A model generated the notes under the pieces. It was not told the origin of the DNA, did not search any database, and saw only the letters and a program-made list of their open reading frames with translations. A DNA stretch of 10,448 nt from JANPIX01 sp031425195 (lineage in GTDB: Bacteria > Pseudomonadota > Alphaproteobacteria > Rhodobacterales > Rhodobacteraceae), in assembly GCA_031425195.1 (NCBI GenBank), contig JANPIX010000029.1, positions 1-10,448 on the forward strand, in the 5' to 3' direction. The translations under genes and the position numbers were made by a program. Positions within the stretch are counted from its first letter, which is position 1. The number at the start of each line of letters is the position of its first letter. Below are positions 1-7,211 of the stretch, one piece after another.

Positions 1-1153
1 AAAGACAGTGAAGCTGGCCACGGTCCTGAAATTCCCCAACGGCCGCTGGGCGTTCCACCACATGCGCGAACTCGGTCCGACGGTGCAGGTCTGGCGCGGC
101 GAATACAAGCCGACCGTCGTGCGTGAAATGCTGCAGGAGATGGGCGCGCTGAAGTTCGAGGACGACAAGGGCGGCAACACCACCCTGGCCGACTGGCAGC
201 GCACGACATTCACCGACGGCCTGCTCGTGCTGCACAAGGGCGCGGTCGTTTACCCGAAGCACTACGCCGGCATGGCCGCCCACCAGCCGCACGCGCTCTG
301 GTCCATGAGCAAGTCGTTCACCGGCTTGCTCGCGACGATGCTGATCAAGGAAGGCGCGATCGACCCCAACGCGCTGGTCACGAAGTACCTGCCCGAACTG
401 AAAGACAGCGCGTGGTCGGATGCGACCGTGCAACAGACGCTCGACATGACCACCGGCGTTGCCTACAACGAAAACTTCCGCGATCCCAACTCCGGCATCT
501 TCCAGTACCTGCATGCATCCGGGCTGTTGCCCGCGCCGCCCACCTACAGCGGGCCGCGGACCATCCCTGACCTGCTGGTGACGATCAAGAAAGACGGCGA
601 GCACGGCGCGGGATTCAAGTACAAGACCGTCGACACCGAGGTCATGGGCTGGCTCTTGCAGCGCGTGACGGGCAAGAGCTACACGGCGCTCCTGTCGGAA
701 CGCATCTGGTCAAAGATGGGCGCCCAGGACGACGCCTATGTGTGGGTCGATCCGGTCGGCACGCAGATCACCAGCGTGGGCTTCAGCGCAACGCTGCGAG
801 ACCTGGGGCGGGTGGGTGAGACGCTGCGCACAGCGGGCCGCTCCAACGGGCGGCAGGTCATCGCGGAAAGCGTCATCGCCGAAATTCGTAAGGGCGCCGA
901 CAGCGAGAAGTTCAAGGCCAACGGCCAGGCGATGCGCGCGGGCTACTCGTATCACAACCATTGGTGGATTCCGCACGACCGCGACGGCAGCTTCGAAATG
1001 AAAGGATTGAACGGGCAGCACATGCACATCAACCCCGCGGCCGAGCTGGTCGTCATCAAACTCTCTTCCCACCCGACCGGGGATACGAGCGTCACGCACA
1101 ACCTCGACCGTCGTGCCTTCGCCGCCATCGCGGAAGCGCTGCGGGCGCATTGA
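1..1153 (+). CDS. Serine hydrolase, beta-lactamase fold (6-aminohexanoate-dimer hydrolase-like), 5' end probably outside window
   Basis: Member of the serine beta-lactamase / penicillin-binding protein fold, closest in style to NylB-type 6-aminohexanoate-dimer hydrolases and class C-like esterases, which cleave amide or ester bonds through an acyl-serine intermediate. Residues are counted from the GTG at 8. The nucleophile motif S99-M-S-K102 lies in WSMSKSF. The second motif is Y205-K-T with the typical following VDTEVMGWLLQRVTG. A GLNGQ stretch at 333-337 sits where the KTG box is expected. The frame is open to the left edge (codons at 2 and 5) and relatives usually have extra N-terminal residues, so the true start is probably off the window; no signal peptide is visible. 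Stop is TGA 1151-1153, with the CoA ligase starting 10 bases later, which suggests co-transcription. Codons are strongly C-ending (Asp 18 GAC, 4 GAT), unlike the genes after 2600. Fold assignment is firm; substrate is unknown. Confidence 0.85.
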   Translation, partial: KTVKLATVLKFPNGRWAFHHMRELGPTVQVWRGEYKPTVVREMLQEMGALKFEDDKGGNTTLADWQRTTFTDGLLVLHKGAVVYPKHYAGMAAHQPHALWSMSKSFTGLLATMLIKEGAIDPNALVTKYLPELKDSAWSDATVQQTLDMTTGVAYNENFRDPNSGIFQYLHASGLLPAPPTYSGPRTIPDLLVTIKKDGEHGAGFKYKTVDTEVMGWLLQRVTGKSYTALLSERIWSKMGAQDDAYVWVDPVGTQITSVGFSATLRDLGRVGETLRTAGRSNGRQVIAESVIAEIRKGADSEKFKANGQAMRAGYSYHNHWWIPHDRDGSFEMKGLNGQHMHINPAAELVVIKLSSHPTGDTSVTHNLDRRAFAAIAEALRAH

Positions 1154-1163
1154 GCGCAGTGCC

Positions 1164-3038
1164 GTGTCCGCCCACAACACGTTGCCGACCATCGACACGC
1201 CCGGCCCGGGCATGCGCTTCGAAGACTGGATGGACGCAACGAACGTGCTGGGTGCCATCGAGCGCACGCAAATGCGCTGCGGCGACAAGACGGCCATCAC
1301 CTTCCTCGACGCGGACCCTGAAGCCCCGCCACGCGAGTTCAGCTACACCGAACTGGTGGACGGCATAAGACGAACGGCGAACGCTTTGCGCGCTCTCGGC
1401 TTGGGGCGTGGCGACGTGGTGGCTTTCATGCTGCCATCCCTGGTCGAAACCCATTTCGTGTTGTGGGGTGCGGCCACGGCGGCGTCGGCCTTGCCCCTCA
1501 ATCCGTTGCTGACGGCCGAAGCCCTTGCCAGCCTTTGCCGGGCTGCCGGCGCCAAGGCGCTGGTGGCACTGGGTCCTTTTCCTGGCACAGGCACCGAATC
1601 ATGGGACAAGGCCCAGCGCGTGAGGGAGCTGGTGCCGGCGCTCGGCATGTTGATCCAGGTGGGCGGTGAGAAGGCCGCTGGTGGCTCCGGGCATCACCTG
1701 CTCGTGGATCTGCTGCGATCGAATCCGTCGCCCCTTGCCTTTTCTGACTTGCCGGGGCCGGACGATGTCGCCGCATACTTCCACACCAGCGGCACCACGG
1801 GCGCGCCGAAGCTCGTCATTCACACCCATCGCAACCAGCTCGCTGCCGCATACGGAGGCGCCTGGGCCGCAGGTGCCGGCACCGACGACGTGATCGTCAA
1901 TGGTCTGCCGATGTTCCATGTGGCCTCCGCAATCTTTTGCGGCCTGGCCATGTTCGTGGCTGGCGCGGAAGTGGTGATCCTCTCGCCAGCCGGCTTTCGC
2001 AATCCCAGCATCGTCGCCAACTTCTGGCGCATCGTCGAGCACACCGGAGCGACGATCGTCGGCGGCGTGCCGACGGCACTTTCGTCCGTGCTGAAGGTCG
2101 ATCCGCAAGGCGCAGACTTGAGCCGCGTGCGCGTCAACTTCTGCGGCGCTTCCCTGCTTCCTCGCAGTGTCGCCGAGCAGATGGAGCAGCTCACCGGCAA
2201 GCCCGTGCGTGAGGTCTATGGCATGACCGAAGCCGGAGGCGTGATCTGCGTCGACCCGGTGTCTCGCGCACGGGTCTTGGGGTCGGCGGGGTGCCCGATC
2301 CCATTCTGCGAAGTCGAGGCTCGCGCGCTCCTTGGAGCCAGCGCCCTGGGCCGTTCCTGCCTACCGGGCGAGCCGGGCATGCTCGTGGTTCGCGGGCCCA
2401 ACGTGACCCCCGGCTACAAGGACGCTGCGCATTCCGACACCCTCTACACCGACGATGGCTGGCTCATCACCGGCGACGTGGGCACCATTGACGCCACCGG
2501 CCGTGTGTTCATCACCGGCCGGGCCAAGGAACTGATCATTCGCGGCGGCCACAACATCGACCCTGCCGCGATCGAGGAGGTGATGATGCAGCATCCTGAT
2601 GTGGCGTTGGCCGGGGCCATCGGCCAACCTGACGCCCATGCCGGCGAAGTGCCCTGCGTCTATGTGGAACTGGTGCGCGGGGCCACGGCCACGGTGGCCG
2701 ATCTGGCGGCCTTTGCGCAGACTGAAATCAAGGAACGCGCGGCCATTCCAAAACATATCGAGATTGTGCCCGAAATGCCCAAGACGGCGGTTGGCAAAGT
2801 CTTCAAACCCGATCTGCGCAGGCTTGCCATCACCCGCGTTTTTGATGGCGCGTTGGAGAAGGCAGGCCTTGCGCCGCGCGTCAGTGCCGTGATCGAAGAT
2901 CGCAAGCGGGGCCTTGTGGCGCAGCTTTTGCCATCGCGCGGGATGGACGAGGCGGCGGTAAATGCGCTTCTTGGTGATTTCTCGGTGCCGTGGGAATGGG
3001 CCGGCCCGATGGAGCAAGAGGCGCGCGGGCTGCGTTAA
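1164..3038 (+). CDS. Acyl-CoA synthetase (AMP-forming, adenylate-forming superfamily); apparent mosaic gene
   Basis: Activates a carboxylic acid with ATP to an acyl-AMP and transfers it to CoA. Numbered from GTG 1164 (624 residues, normal for the family), the adenylation motifs run in order: SGTTGAPK 209-216 (ATP-binding loop), YGMTE 352-356, TGD 436-438 (ribose contact), hinge region GRAKELIIRGGHNIDP at about 452-467, and catalytic lysine K545 in KTAVGK. No signal peptide or membrane segment is seen, so it is probably cytosolic. GTG 1164 is chosen because it begins 10 bases after the hydrolase stop; ATG 1113 would overlap that gene by 41 bases, and ATG 1212 is a shorter option. None has a good Shine-Dalgarno site. 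Asp codons are about 20 GAC to 4 GAT before 2560 but 2 GAC to 6 GAT after it, and the C-terminus resembles Rhodobacteraceae enzymes. The upstream hydrolase may supply its acid substrate (inference). Chain length preference cannot be read from sequence. Confidence 0.9.
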   Translation: MSAHNTLPTIDTPGPGMRFEDWMDATNVLGAIERTQMRCGDKTAITFLDADPEAPPREFSYTELVDGIRRTANALRALGLGRGDVVAFMLPSLVETHFVLWGAATAASALPLNPLLTAEALASLCRAAGAKALVALGPFPGTGTESWDKAQRVRELVPALGMLIQVGGEKAAGGSGHHLLVDLLRSNPSPLAFSDLPGPDDVAAYFHTSGTTGAPKLVIHTHRNQLAAAYGGAWAAGAGTDDVIVNGLPMFHVASAIFCGLAMFVAGAEVVILSPAGFRNPSIVANFWRIVEHTGATIVGGVPTALSSVLKVDPQGADLSRVRVNFCGASLLPRSVAEQMEQLTGKPVREVYGMTEAGGVICVDPVSRARVLGSAGCPIPFCEVEARALLGASALGRSCLPGEPGMLVVRGPNVTPGYKDAAHSDTLYTDDGWLITGDVGTIDATGRVFITGRAKELIIRGGHNIDPAAIEEVMMQHPDVALAGAIGQPDAHAGEVPCVYVELVRGATATVADLAAFAQTEIKERAAIPKHIEIVPEMPKTAVGKVFKPDLRRLAITRVFDGALEKAGLAPRVSAVIEDRKRGLVAQLLPSRGMDEAAVNALLGDFSVPWEWAGPMEQEARGLR

Positions 3039-3073
3039 CCCTTGCGGGAATCACGGCGTTGCCGAACACTGCC

Positions 3074-3078
3074 GGAGG
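3074..3078 (+). promoter_or_regulatory. Shine-Dalgarno site of the secreted-protein gene
   Basis: GGAGG lies 6 bases before ATG 3085. It decides between the three clustered ATG codons at 3085, 3091 and 3097 in favour of the first. Confidence 0.75.
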
Positions 3079-3084
3079 TAGGCG

Positions 3085-3645
3085 ATGGGGATGCGCATGT
3101 TGTCAGGAATTTTGGCCGTTGCGGTGGCACTTGGCGTGCTTGCGCCACTCCCCTTGGCCGCCGATACCCAATCCGAAACCGTTTTTTCGCGTAAGGCGTG
3201 GAAAGTCGAGGTTGTGGCGTTTGATGACGGCACCCTCGCCTGCGTGTCCAGCGTCACGCGCCCGCGGGGCAAATTTTCCATCTGGGTCTTTGACGATCAG
3301 TCTGTCCGCATGCAGTTCTTTTCGGAGGAATGGCAGTTCGACCAAAGCAGCGCCGATCTGGAAATTCAGATTGACAGGCGGGGCCCATGGACGTTGACGG
3401 GGGCCGATCTGTACCAGAATTCCGTTCTGTTCGATCTGCCCGACAGTCGCGCAGGACGCCGGTTCATGGTCGAAGTGGCCGATGGGAAAACTCTGGTTCT
3501 GCGCGACGCCGATGGTGCCGATGTCCGCCGGTTTACCCTTGCGGGATCAAAGGCGTCCATGTTGGCAATGGCCGAATGCGGCGAGACGATTTCGCAGGGC
3601 GGATCGGACGGTCTGGCAAAGCGGCAGGCAAACCCGTTCAACTGA
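3085..3645 (+). CDS. Secreted or periplasmic protein of unknown function
   Basis: I do not recognise this gene. The 186-residue product has a clear Sec signal peptide: short basic start (MGMRM), hydrophobic core about 6-24, and a likely cleavage in the LAAD stretch near 25-26, leaving a soluble domain of about 160 residues in the periplasm. The mature part is rich in beta-strand-like alternation (KAWKVEVVAFDDGTLAC, then KFSIWVFDD) and has exactly two cysteines, C53 and C165, which could form a disulfide. The early 'W..E....DGTLAC' pattern recalls invasion-associated locus B (IalB) family proteins, but the match is too weak to name it. Start is fixed by GGAGG 6 bases upstream. It follows the CoA ligase by 46 bases and ends 7 bases before the convergent dtd gene. 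Codon use (Asp 9 GAT, 7 GAC) matches the rest of the right-hand region rather than the first 2.5 kb. Confidence 0.75.
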   Translation: MGMRMLSGILAVAVALGVLAPLPLAADTQSETVFSRKAWKVEVVAFDDGTLACVSSVTRPRGKFSIWVFDDQSVRMQFFSEEWQFDQSSADLEIQIDRRGPWTLTGADLYQNSVLFDLPDSRAGRRFMVEVADGKTLVLRDADGADVRRFTLAGSKASMLAMAECGETISQGGSDGLAKRQANPFN

Positions 3646-3646
3646 A

Positions 3647-3661
3647 GCCGCATCACGCGGC
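3647..3661. other. Short GC hairpin between the two convergent genes
   Basis: A perfect 5-bp inverted repeat, GCCGC / GCGGC with a 5-base loop, starts just after the TGA of the secreted-protein gene and overlaps the last codons of dtd. It could slow polymerase from both sides, but there is no T-run on either strand and the stem is short, so calling it a terminator would go beyond the evidence. Confidence 0.25.
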
Positions 3662-4096
3662 GGTGTCGATCCAGATGGTGACCGGCCCCTGATTGACCAG
3701 GTCCACATCCATATCCGCGCCGAAAATTCCGTTGGCCGTGGGAATGCCGAGGGACCGCACGGCAGCGGTGAACCGTTCATACAGCCGCGCGCCATCAGTG
3801 GCATTGGCCGCGCCGGAAAAGCCGGGGCGGTTGCCGCGTGATGTATCGGCCGCCAGCGTGAACTGACTGACGATCAACGCCGCGCCGCCGGAATCGCGCA
3901 GGGATACGTTCATCTTGCCATCCGCGTCCCGAAGGATGCGCAGCTTGGCGATCTTTTCCGCCAGTGCCGCGCAGGTATCGACGGTATCGCCGGGCATGGC
4001 GCAGACAAGGATCAGCAGACCCGCGCCAATCTCGCCGCAGACCTTGCCGTCGACTGTGACCGACGCCCGCGTCACCCGCTGGATCAGGGCGCGCAT
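3653..4096 (-). CDS. dtd: D-aminoacyl-tRNA deacylase
   Basis: Cytosolic proofreading enzyme that removes D-amino acids (and glycine mischarged on tRNA-Ala) from tRNA, keeping them out of proteins. The 147-residue length is typical. Both family signatures sit at the usual positions: S77-Q-F-T-L81 and the cross-subunit Gly-cisPro motif, G137-P138 in NQGPVT. The N-terminus MRALIQRVTRASV is also characteristic. The usual NDGPVT reads NQGPVT here, a mild substitution just before the Gly-Pro pair. ATG 4096 lies 1 base after the TAA of the sugar kinase gene (TAA-C-ATG), so translation is probably coupled and dtd is the last gene of the purC unit. Its stop is 7 bases from the end of the convergent secreted-protein gene. 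Confidence 0.95.
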   Translation of the reverse strand: MRALIQRVTRASVTVDGKVCGEIGAGLLILVCAMPGDTVDTCAALAEKIAKLRILRDADGKMNVSLRDSGGAALIVSQFTLAADTSRGNRPGFSGAANATDGARLYERFTAAVRSLGIPTANGIFGADMDVDLVNQGPVTIWIDTAA

Positions 4097-4097
4097 G

Positions 4098-5018
4098 TTA
4101 CAGCTCGTTTCGCCAAGGCGGGTTTGCGCCGGGACGTGACACCGTCACCGCTGCGGCCCGCGCGCCGAGCGTGAGCGCCGCGTCAAGGGTATCGTCGGAA
4201 AGGGCGCTGACACCCGCCTTGCTCAGCACACCCCCGGCATGAAGCGAGGCGAGGATGCCCGCGTTGAACGTGTCGCCAGCACCCACGGTATCGGCCACCG
4301 TCACCGGCAGGCTGGCAACGAAACGCGCCTGCGTGGCGGTGAAGGCATGCGCGCCCTTGGCACCTTCGGTCACGAAGACGACCTTGGGGCCGGACGCGAT
4401 GATGGCACGGGCGAGATCAGCCGTATCGCCCGCCCCGGCGAGCCAGTGAAGATCTTCGTCGGATAGTTTCACGATATCCGCCGTGGCGATCATCCGGGCA
4501 ATGCGCGCGCGGTAGGCGGGTTCGTCGGTGATGAACCCCGAGCGGATGTTGGGGTCGATCATCGTCACCGTCGTTTCGGCGGCCCGCGATTGCAGCGTTT
4601 CATAGGTTGTGGCGGCAGGGTCGTTGACCAGACTGATGCCGCCCACGAACACCGCCTGAACCGATGCGGGCAGGTCTGGCAGATCGTCAATCGACAGCAG
4701 ACGACCGGCGGTGTTTTCGTCATAGAACGCATAGGTCGCCTGACCGTTCACCAGTTTCACGAAGGCAAGCGTCGTGGGCCGCGCTGATCTTGCGGCAAGG
4801 CTGGTGTCCACGTTGGACGCCGACAACGTTTCGATCAGGATTTCGCCCATCAGATCGGTGGACAGGCCCGAAAAGAACCCCGACGGTGCGCCCAGCCGGC
4901 CAAGGGCGATGGCGGTGTTGAACACGGCCCCCCCGGCGTAAGGGGCAAAGGCCGGTTCGCCCGCCGCAGTGACGCGGGGCAGCATGTCGATCAACGCTTC
5001 GCCGCAAGAAAGTATCAT
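4098..5018 (-). CDS. PfkB-family carbohydrate kinase (fructokinase-like)
   Basis: Cytosolic sugar kinase of the ribokinase/PfkB superfamily, transferring phosphate from ATP to a sugar hydroxyl. At 306 residues it has family-typical length. The N-terminal strand MILSCGEALIDM and the glycine-rich signature at 29-43 (AGGAVFNTAIALGRLG) contact the sugar; DTVGAGDTF at 243-251 is the second PfkB signature, with catalytic base D249 and the anion hole formed by GAG. The ending with 'SRPGANPP' is common in fructokinases (family knowledge), so fructose is the best guess, but PfkB substrates are poorly predicted from sequence. ATG 5018 overlaps the purC stop as ATGA, with GGGGGA 4 bases upstream (5023-5028), so translation is likely coupled to purC. 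dtd starts 1 base after its TAA. I cannot see why a sugar kinase is tied to purine synthesis. Confidence 0.88.
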   Translation of the reverse strand: MILSCGEALIDMLPRVTAAGEPAFAPYAGGAVFNTAIALGRLGAPSGFFSGLSTDLMGEILIETLSASNVDTSLAARSARPTTLAFVKLVNGQATYAFYDENTAGRLLSIDDLPDLPASVQAVFVGGISLVNDPAATTYETLQSRAAETTVTMIDPNIRSGFITDEPAYRARIARMIATADIVKLSDEDLHWLAGAGDTADLARAIIASGPKVVFVTEGAKGAHAFTATQARFVASLPVTVADTVGAGDTFNAGILASLHAGGVLSKAGVSALSDDTLDAALTLGARAAAVTVSRPGANPPWRNEL

Positions 5019-6007
5019 GACGTCCCCCGTGGTTGTCTGCCCTGACGCTTGGACCGGTCAGCAGTGGTGAAATGGGCAGAAAGATTCTGGCGAACCCGGT
5101 CAAGAACCGTGTCGCCCATCGTATCCGGCACGAAGGTCAGACCTGTGATCTGTTCGTAGGCCTGCATGTAGGTCTGGCTTGTCGCCGCAATCATCTCGGG
5201 TGGAATGGGCGGGATCGGATCGCGATAGGGATCACAGCGCGCGGCGACCCAGGACCGGATCACATCCTTGTCAAAACTGGGGGGGCGGGTGCCATCCCGG
5301 AACGCGCGGTCGTAACCATCGGCAGTCCAATAGCGGCTGCTGTCGGGTGTATGGATCTCGTCAGCGATCAGGATGGTGCCATCGGCATCGACGCCAAATT
5401 CGTATTTCGTGTCGACAAGGATTAGTCCCCGTGTCGCCGCCATCTGACGGCCACGTTCGAAAAGTGCAAAGGAATACGCCTCAACTTGCAACCATTGATC
5501 GGGTGTGAGCAGGTTTTGTGCAAGGATCGTTTCGACTGTCAAAGGTTCATCATGGCCGCCGTCGAACGCCTTGGAGGTGGGCGTGATGATGGGCGCAGGC
5601 AGAACCTGATTGTCGCGCATCCCGTCGGGCAGCACATGGCCATACATGCTGCGCTTGCCCTCTTTGTACATGGTCAGGACCGATGTGCCTGTTGTCCCGG
5701 CAAGATAGCCGCGCACCACGATTTCCACCGGCAGAATGGTCAGCCGTTTGCCGATCACCACATTCGGGTCGGGGTATAACAGAACGTGGTTGGGGCAAAT
5801 GTCGGCAGTTGCGTCGAACCAGAACCGCGCCACCTGTGTCAGCACCTGACCCTTGAAGGGAATGCTTGCCAGAATACGGTCAAACGCCGAAATCCGGTCT
5901 GACGAAATCAGGATGCGCCGGTTGTCAGGCAGGTCATAGCAATCGCGCACCTTGCCGTAATAGGGGTTCGGCAGTTCGGCGATATGGGCATGGTCAAGCG
6001 TGCGCAT
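5015..6007 (-). CDS. purC: Phosphoribosylaminoimidazole-succinocarboxamide synthase (SAICAR synthase)
   Basis: Catalyses an ATP-dependent step of de novo purine synthesis: CAIR plus aspartate gives SAICAR. From ATG 6007 the protein is 330 residues. Characteristic segments are visible in order: YGKVRDCYDL (17-26), ISSDRISAFD (34-43), PDPNVVIGKR (79-88), VVRGYLAGTTGTS (from about 97), DTKYEFG near 200 and ADEIHTPDSSRYW near 220. The length and the segments around PDPNVVIGK and RGYLAGTTGTS suit the longer, yeast ADE1-like type rather than the roughly 240-residue bacterial type. The frame is open upstream to 6100, but ATG 6007 is preferred: it gives the normal family N-terminus, has AGGGA 9 bases upstream, and avoids overlapping the next gene. 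It overlaps the kinase start by 4 bases. A second, short-type purC elsewhere in the genome is possible and cannot be judged here. Confidence 0.95.
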   Translation of the reverse strand: MRTLDHAHIAELPNPYYGKVRDCYDLPDNRRILISSDRISAFDRILASIPFKGQVLTQVARFWFDATADICPNHVLLYPDPNVVIGKRLTILPVEIVVRGYLAGTTGTSVLTMYKEGKRSMYGHVLPDGMRDNQVLPAPIITPTSKAFDGGHDEPLTVETILAQNLLTPDQWLQVEAYSFALFERGRQMAATRGLILVDTKYEFGVDADGTILIADEIHTPDSSRYWTADGYDRAFRDGTRPPSFDKDVIRSWVAARCDPYRDPIPPIPPEMIAATSQTYMQAYEQITGLTFVPDTMGDTVLDRVRQNLSAHFTTADRSKRQGRQPRGTS

Positions 6008-6016
6008 CGGGTTCTT

Positions 6017-6021
6017 TCCCT
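6017..6021 (-). promoter_or_regulatory. Shine-Dalgarno site of purC
   Basis: On the minus strand AGGGA sits 9 bases before ATG 6007. It supports that start over the longer open frame, which begins inside the neighbouring gene. Confidence 0.6.
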
Positions 6022-6031
6022 GGGGTGCCGT

Positions 6032-6060
6032 TCTATCGGATGCACGGGCGCGCAAGTCAA
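6032..6060 (-). promoter_or_regulatory. Candidate purC promoter
   Basis: Reading the minus strand, TTGACT (6060-6055, five of six matches to the sigma-70 -35 consensus) is followed after 17 bases by GATAGA (6037-6032), a poor -10 with three of six matches. Transcription would start near 6025, leaving a leader of about 20 bases that still holds the Shine-Dalgarno site. Alphaproteobacterial promoters often have good -35 and loose -10 elements, so this is plausible but unproven. Confidence 0.35.
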
Positions 6061-6068
6061 TCGCGCCC
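6046..6068 (-). terminator. GC-rich hairpin directly after the zinc-ribbon gene, possible terminator or 3' stabiliser
   Basis: A perfect 7-bp inverted repeat, GGGCGCG / CGCGCCC with a 9-base loop, begins at the base after the TAA stop (6069-6071) of the zinc-ribbon gene. It is the strongest hairpin I noticed in the window and sits in its longest intergenic gap. No T-run follows on the minus strand, so it is not a textbook intrinsic terminator; it may weaken read-through into purC or protect the 3' end of the upstream mRNA. Its loop contains the candidate -35 of purC. Confidence 0.45.
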
Positions 6069-7208
6069 TTACCGAAGCCAGTCTGGCGTCGGAAGGCCAA
6101 GGGTTTGCGGGTCGTTCAGATAGACAGCGCCCAGCGCGACGATCAGCACGAGCATCACGGCGAACGCGATCTTCCACACCGACCACGGACGTTCGCCCTG
6201 CACCTCGCCCGTCTGGCCATTGACCAGAAACCGATAGCTTTTGCCGCCATACTTGTAGGCTGCCATCCAGACCGGCAACAGGATGTGCTTGAAGGTTTCG
6301 GCCGAATAATCGGTGTCCACCTGACCCACCCGCTGCACATCGCCGCCAATGTCGCGGCGCACATCGCCGTCGATCACGGCGGCCATCCGGTCGCGCGCGG
6401 CGACATGCCCTTCGGCCAGCCCGATGGTATAGCCTTCGGCATGGAACCCGGCCAGATAGTCGGGATTGTAGGGTGTCAACGCCTCCAGCCCCCAGGGAGT
6501 GAGGTCGTTGCCAAGCCGTTGCGGCAGGCTGCTGGACGCCATGATGAGTACATCGTCAAACCCGCGCGCCACGCGGCCTGACACCTGTGTCCAGCGGGTT
6601 TTCTGAACCTGACGCGTCTGGCGCTGCGATTTGCCATTGACCACGACGTTGACCGTTTCGGTGACGTAATAATGATCGCCCCGCTGTCCGGTATAACGGC
6701 TGCGGGTATCGGCATCAAAGGTCCAGAACGGGACGTAGATGCCGTTCATCGTCCGGCCCTTGCGCGCGTATTCCAGAAGCGCGTTGGGGGCGAACCACAG
6801 TCCGCCCATCCACTGTACAAGGGCGCTGCGCGCGGCGTCTTCGGTCAGGACGAAGGGCACAACCGCCTGTGGCTTGATCGTGCGGTGCTTGCCCGTATCC
6901 ACCACAACGGGCGTCGCGCAGAACGGGCATTCCTCGGCATGATTTGCGCCGGTGAATTCGATCAGCGCACCGCAATTCGGGCAGGTGGAGGTTCGGACAT
7001 CCTGTGTCGCAGACCGCGGCAGATCATCCTGCAGCCCGCGCGCCAGATCAAGTTCGCCCAGCGCCTGCCGCTGCTTGCGTTCTGTCGTGGGCGCAACGGA
7101 TTGCACATTGCCACAATGATCGCAGACCAGTTCGGTCTGACCGGGGGCAAAGCGCAGATCCGCCCCGCACTGTGTGCAGGGCCAGCGATATTCGGTTTTG
7201 TCGTCCAA
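6069..7208 (-). CDS. Double zinc-ribbon protein with C-terminal membrane helix (YdjG-like)
   Basis: A 379-residue protein with two zinc ribbons at its N-terminus: C11-x2-C14 with C29-x2-C32, and C76-x2-C79 with C94-x2-C97. A middle domain of about 230 residues follows, with a YVPFWTFDADTRSRY-type stretch near 180, and then one membrane helix at about 346-364 with a short tail. This would place the ribbons and middle domain in the cytosol, anchored to the inner membrane (inference). The layout recalls Bacillus YdjG, which works with the SPFH protein YdjI. Such proteins are sometimes mislabelled as TFIIB-like or as replication factor Y because of the ribbons. The start is TTG 7208, three bases after the in-frame TGA of the SPFH gene; no ATG or GTG upstream is possible, and the next Met, near residue 135, would lose both ribbons. 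No Shine-Dalgarno site is seen, so reinitiation is likely. Confidence 0.82.
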   Translation of the reverse strand: MDDKTEYRWPCTQCGADLRFAPGQTELVCDHCGNVQSVAPTTERKQRQALGELDLARGLQDDLPRSATQDVRTSTCPNCGALIEFTGANHAEECPFCATPVVVDTGKHRTIKPQAVVPFVLTEDAARSALVQWMGGLWFAPNALLEYARKGRTMNGIYVPFWTFDADTRSRYTGQRGDHYYVTETVNVVVNGKSQRQTRQVQKTRWTQVSGRVARGFDDVLIMASSSLPQRLGNDLTPWGLEALTPYNPDYLAGFHAEGYTIGLAEGHVAARDRMAAVIDGDVRRDIGGDVQRVGQVDTDYSAETFKHILLPVWMAAYKYGGKSYRFLVNGQTGEVQGERPWSVWKIAFAVMLVLIVALGAVYLNDPQTLGLPTPDWLR

Positions 7209-7211
7209 GTG

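Noticed and set aside
710..1300. Minus-strand open frame across the hydrolase-ligase junction
   Set aside because: Antisense to two recognised genes, with no ribosome site or domain; it is a shadow.
2361..3017. Minus-strand open frame of 218 codons opposite the ligase C-terminus
   Set aside because: The plus strand carries the conserved ligase motifs here, including the catalytic lysine; the antisense product is rich in His, Arg and Gly without any recognisable pattern.
3038..3546. 12-base direct repeat ACCCTTGCGGGA at 3038-3049 and 3535-3546
   Set aside because: One copy is just after a stop and the other is inside coding sequence, with no flanking similarity; in GC-rich DNA this is likely chance and not an attachment site or mobile-element end.
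6008..6100. Longer N-terminus for purC (open to 6100)
   Set aside because: The added 31 residues would overlap the zinc-ribbon gene, have no family match, and include the hairpin; ATG 6007 gives the expected N-terminus with a ribosome site.
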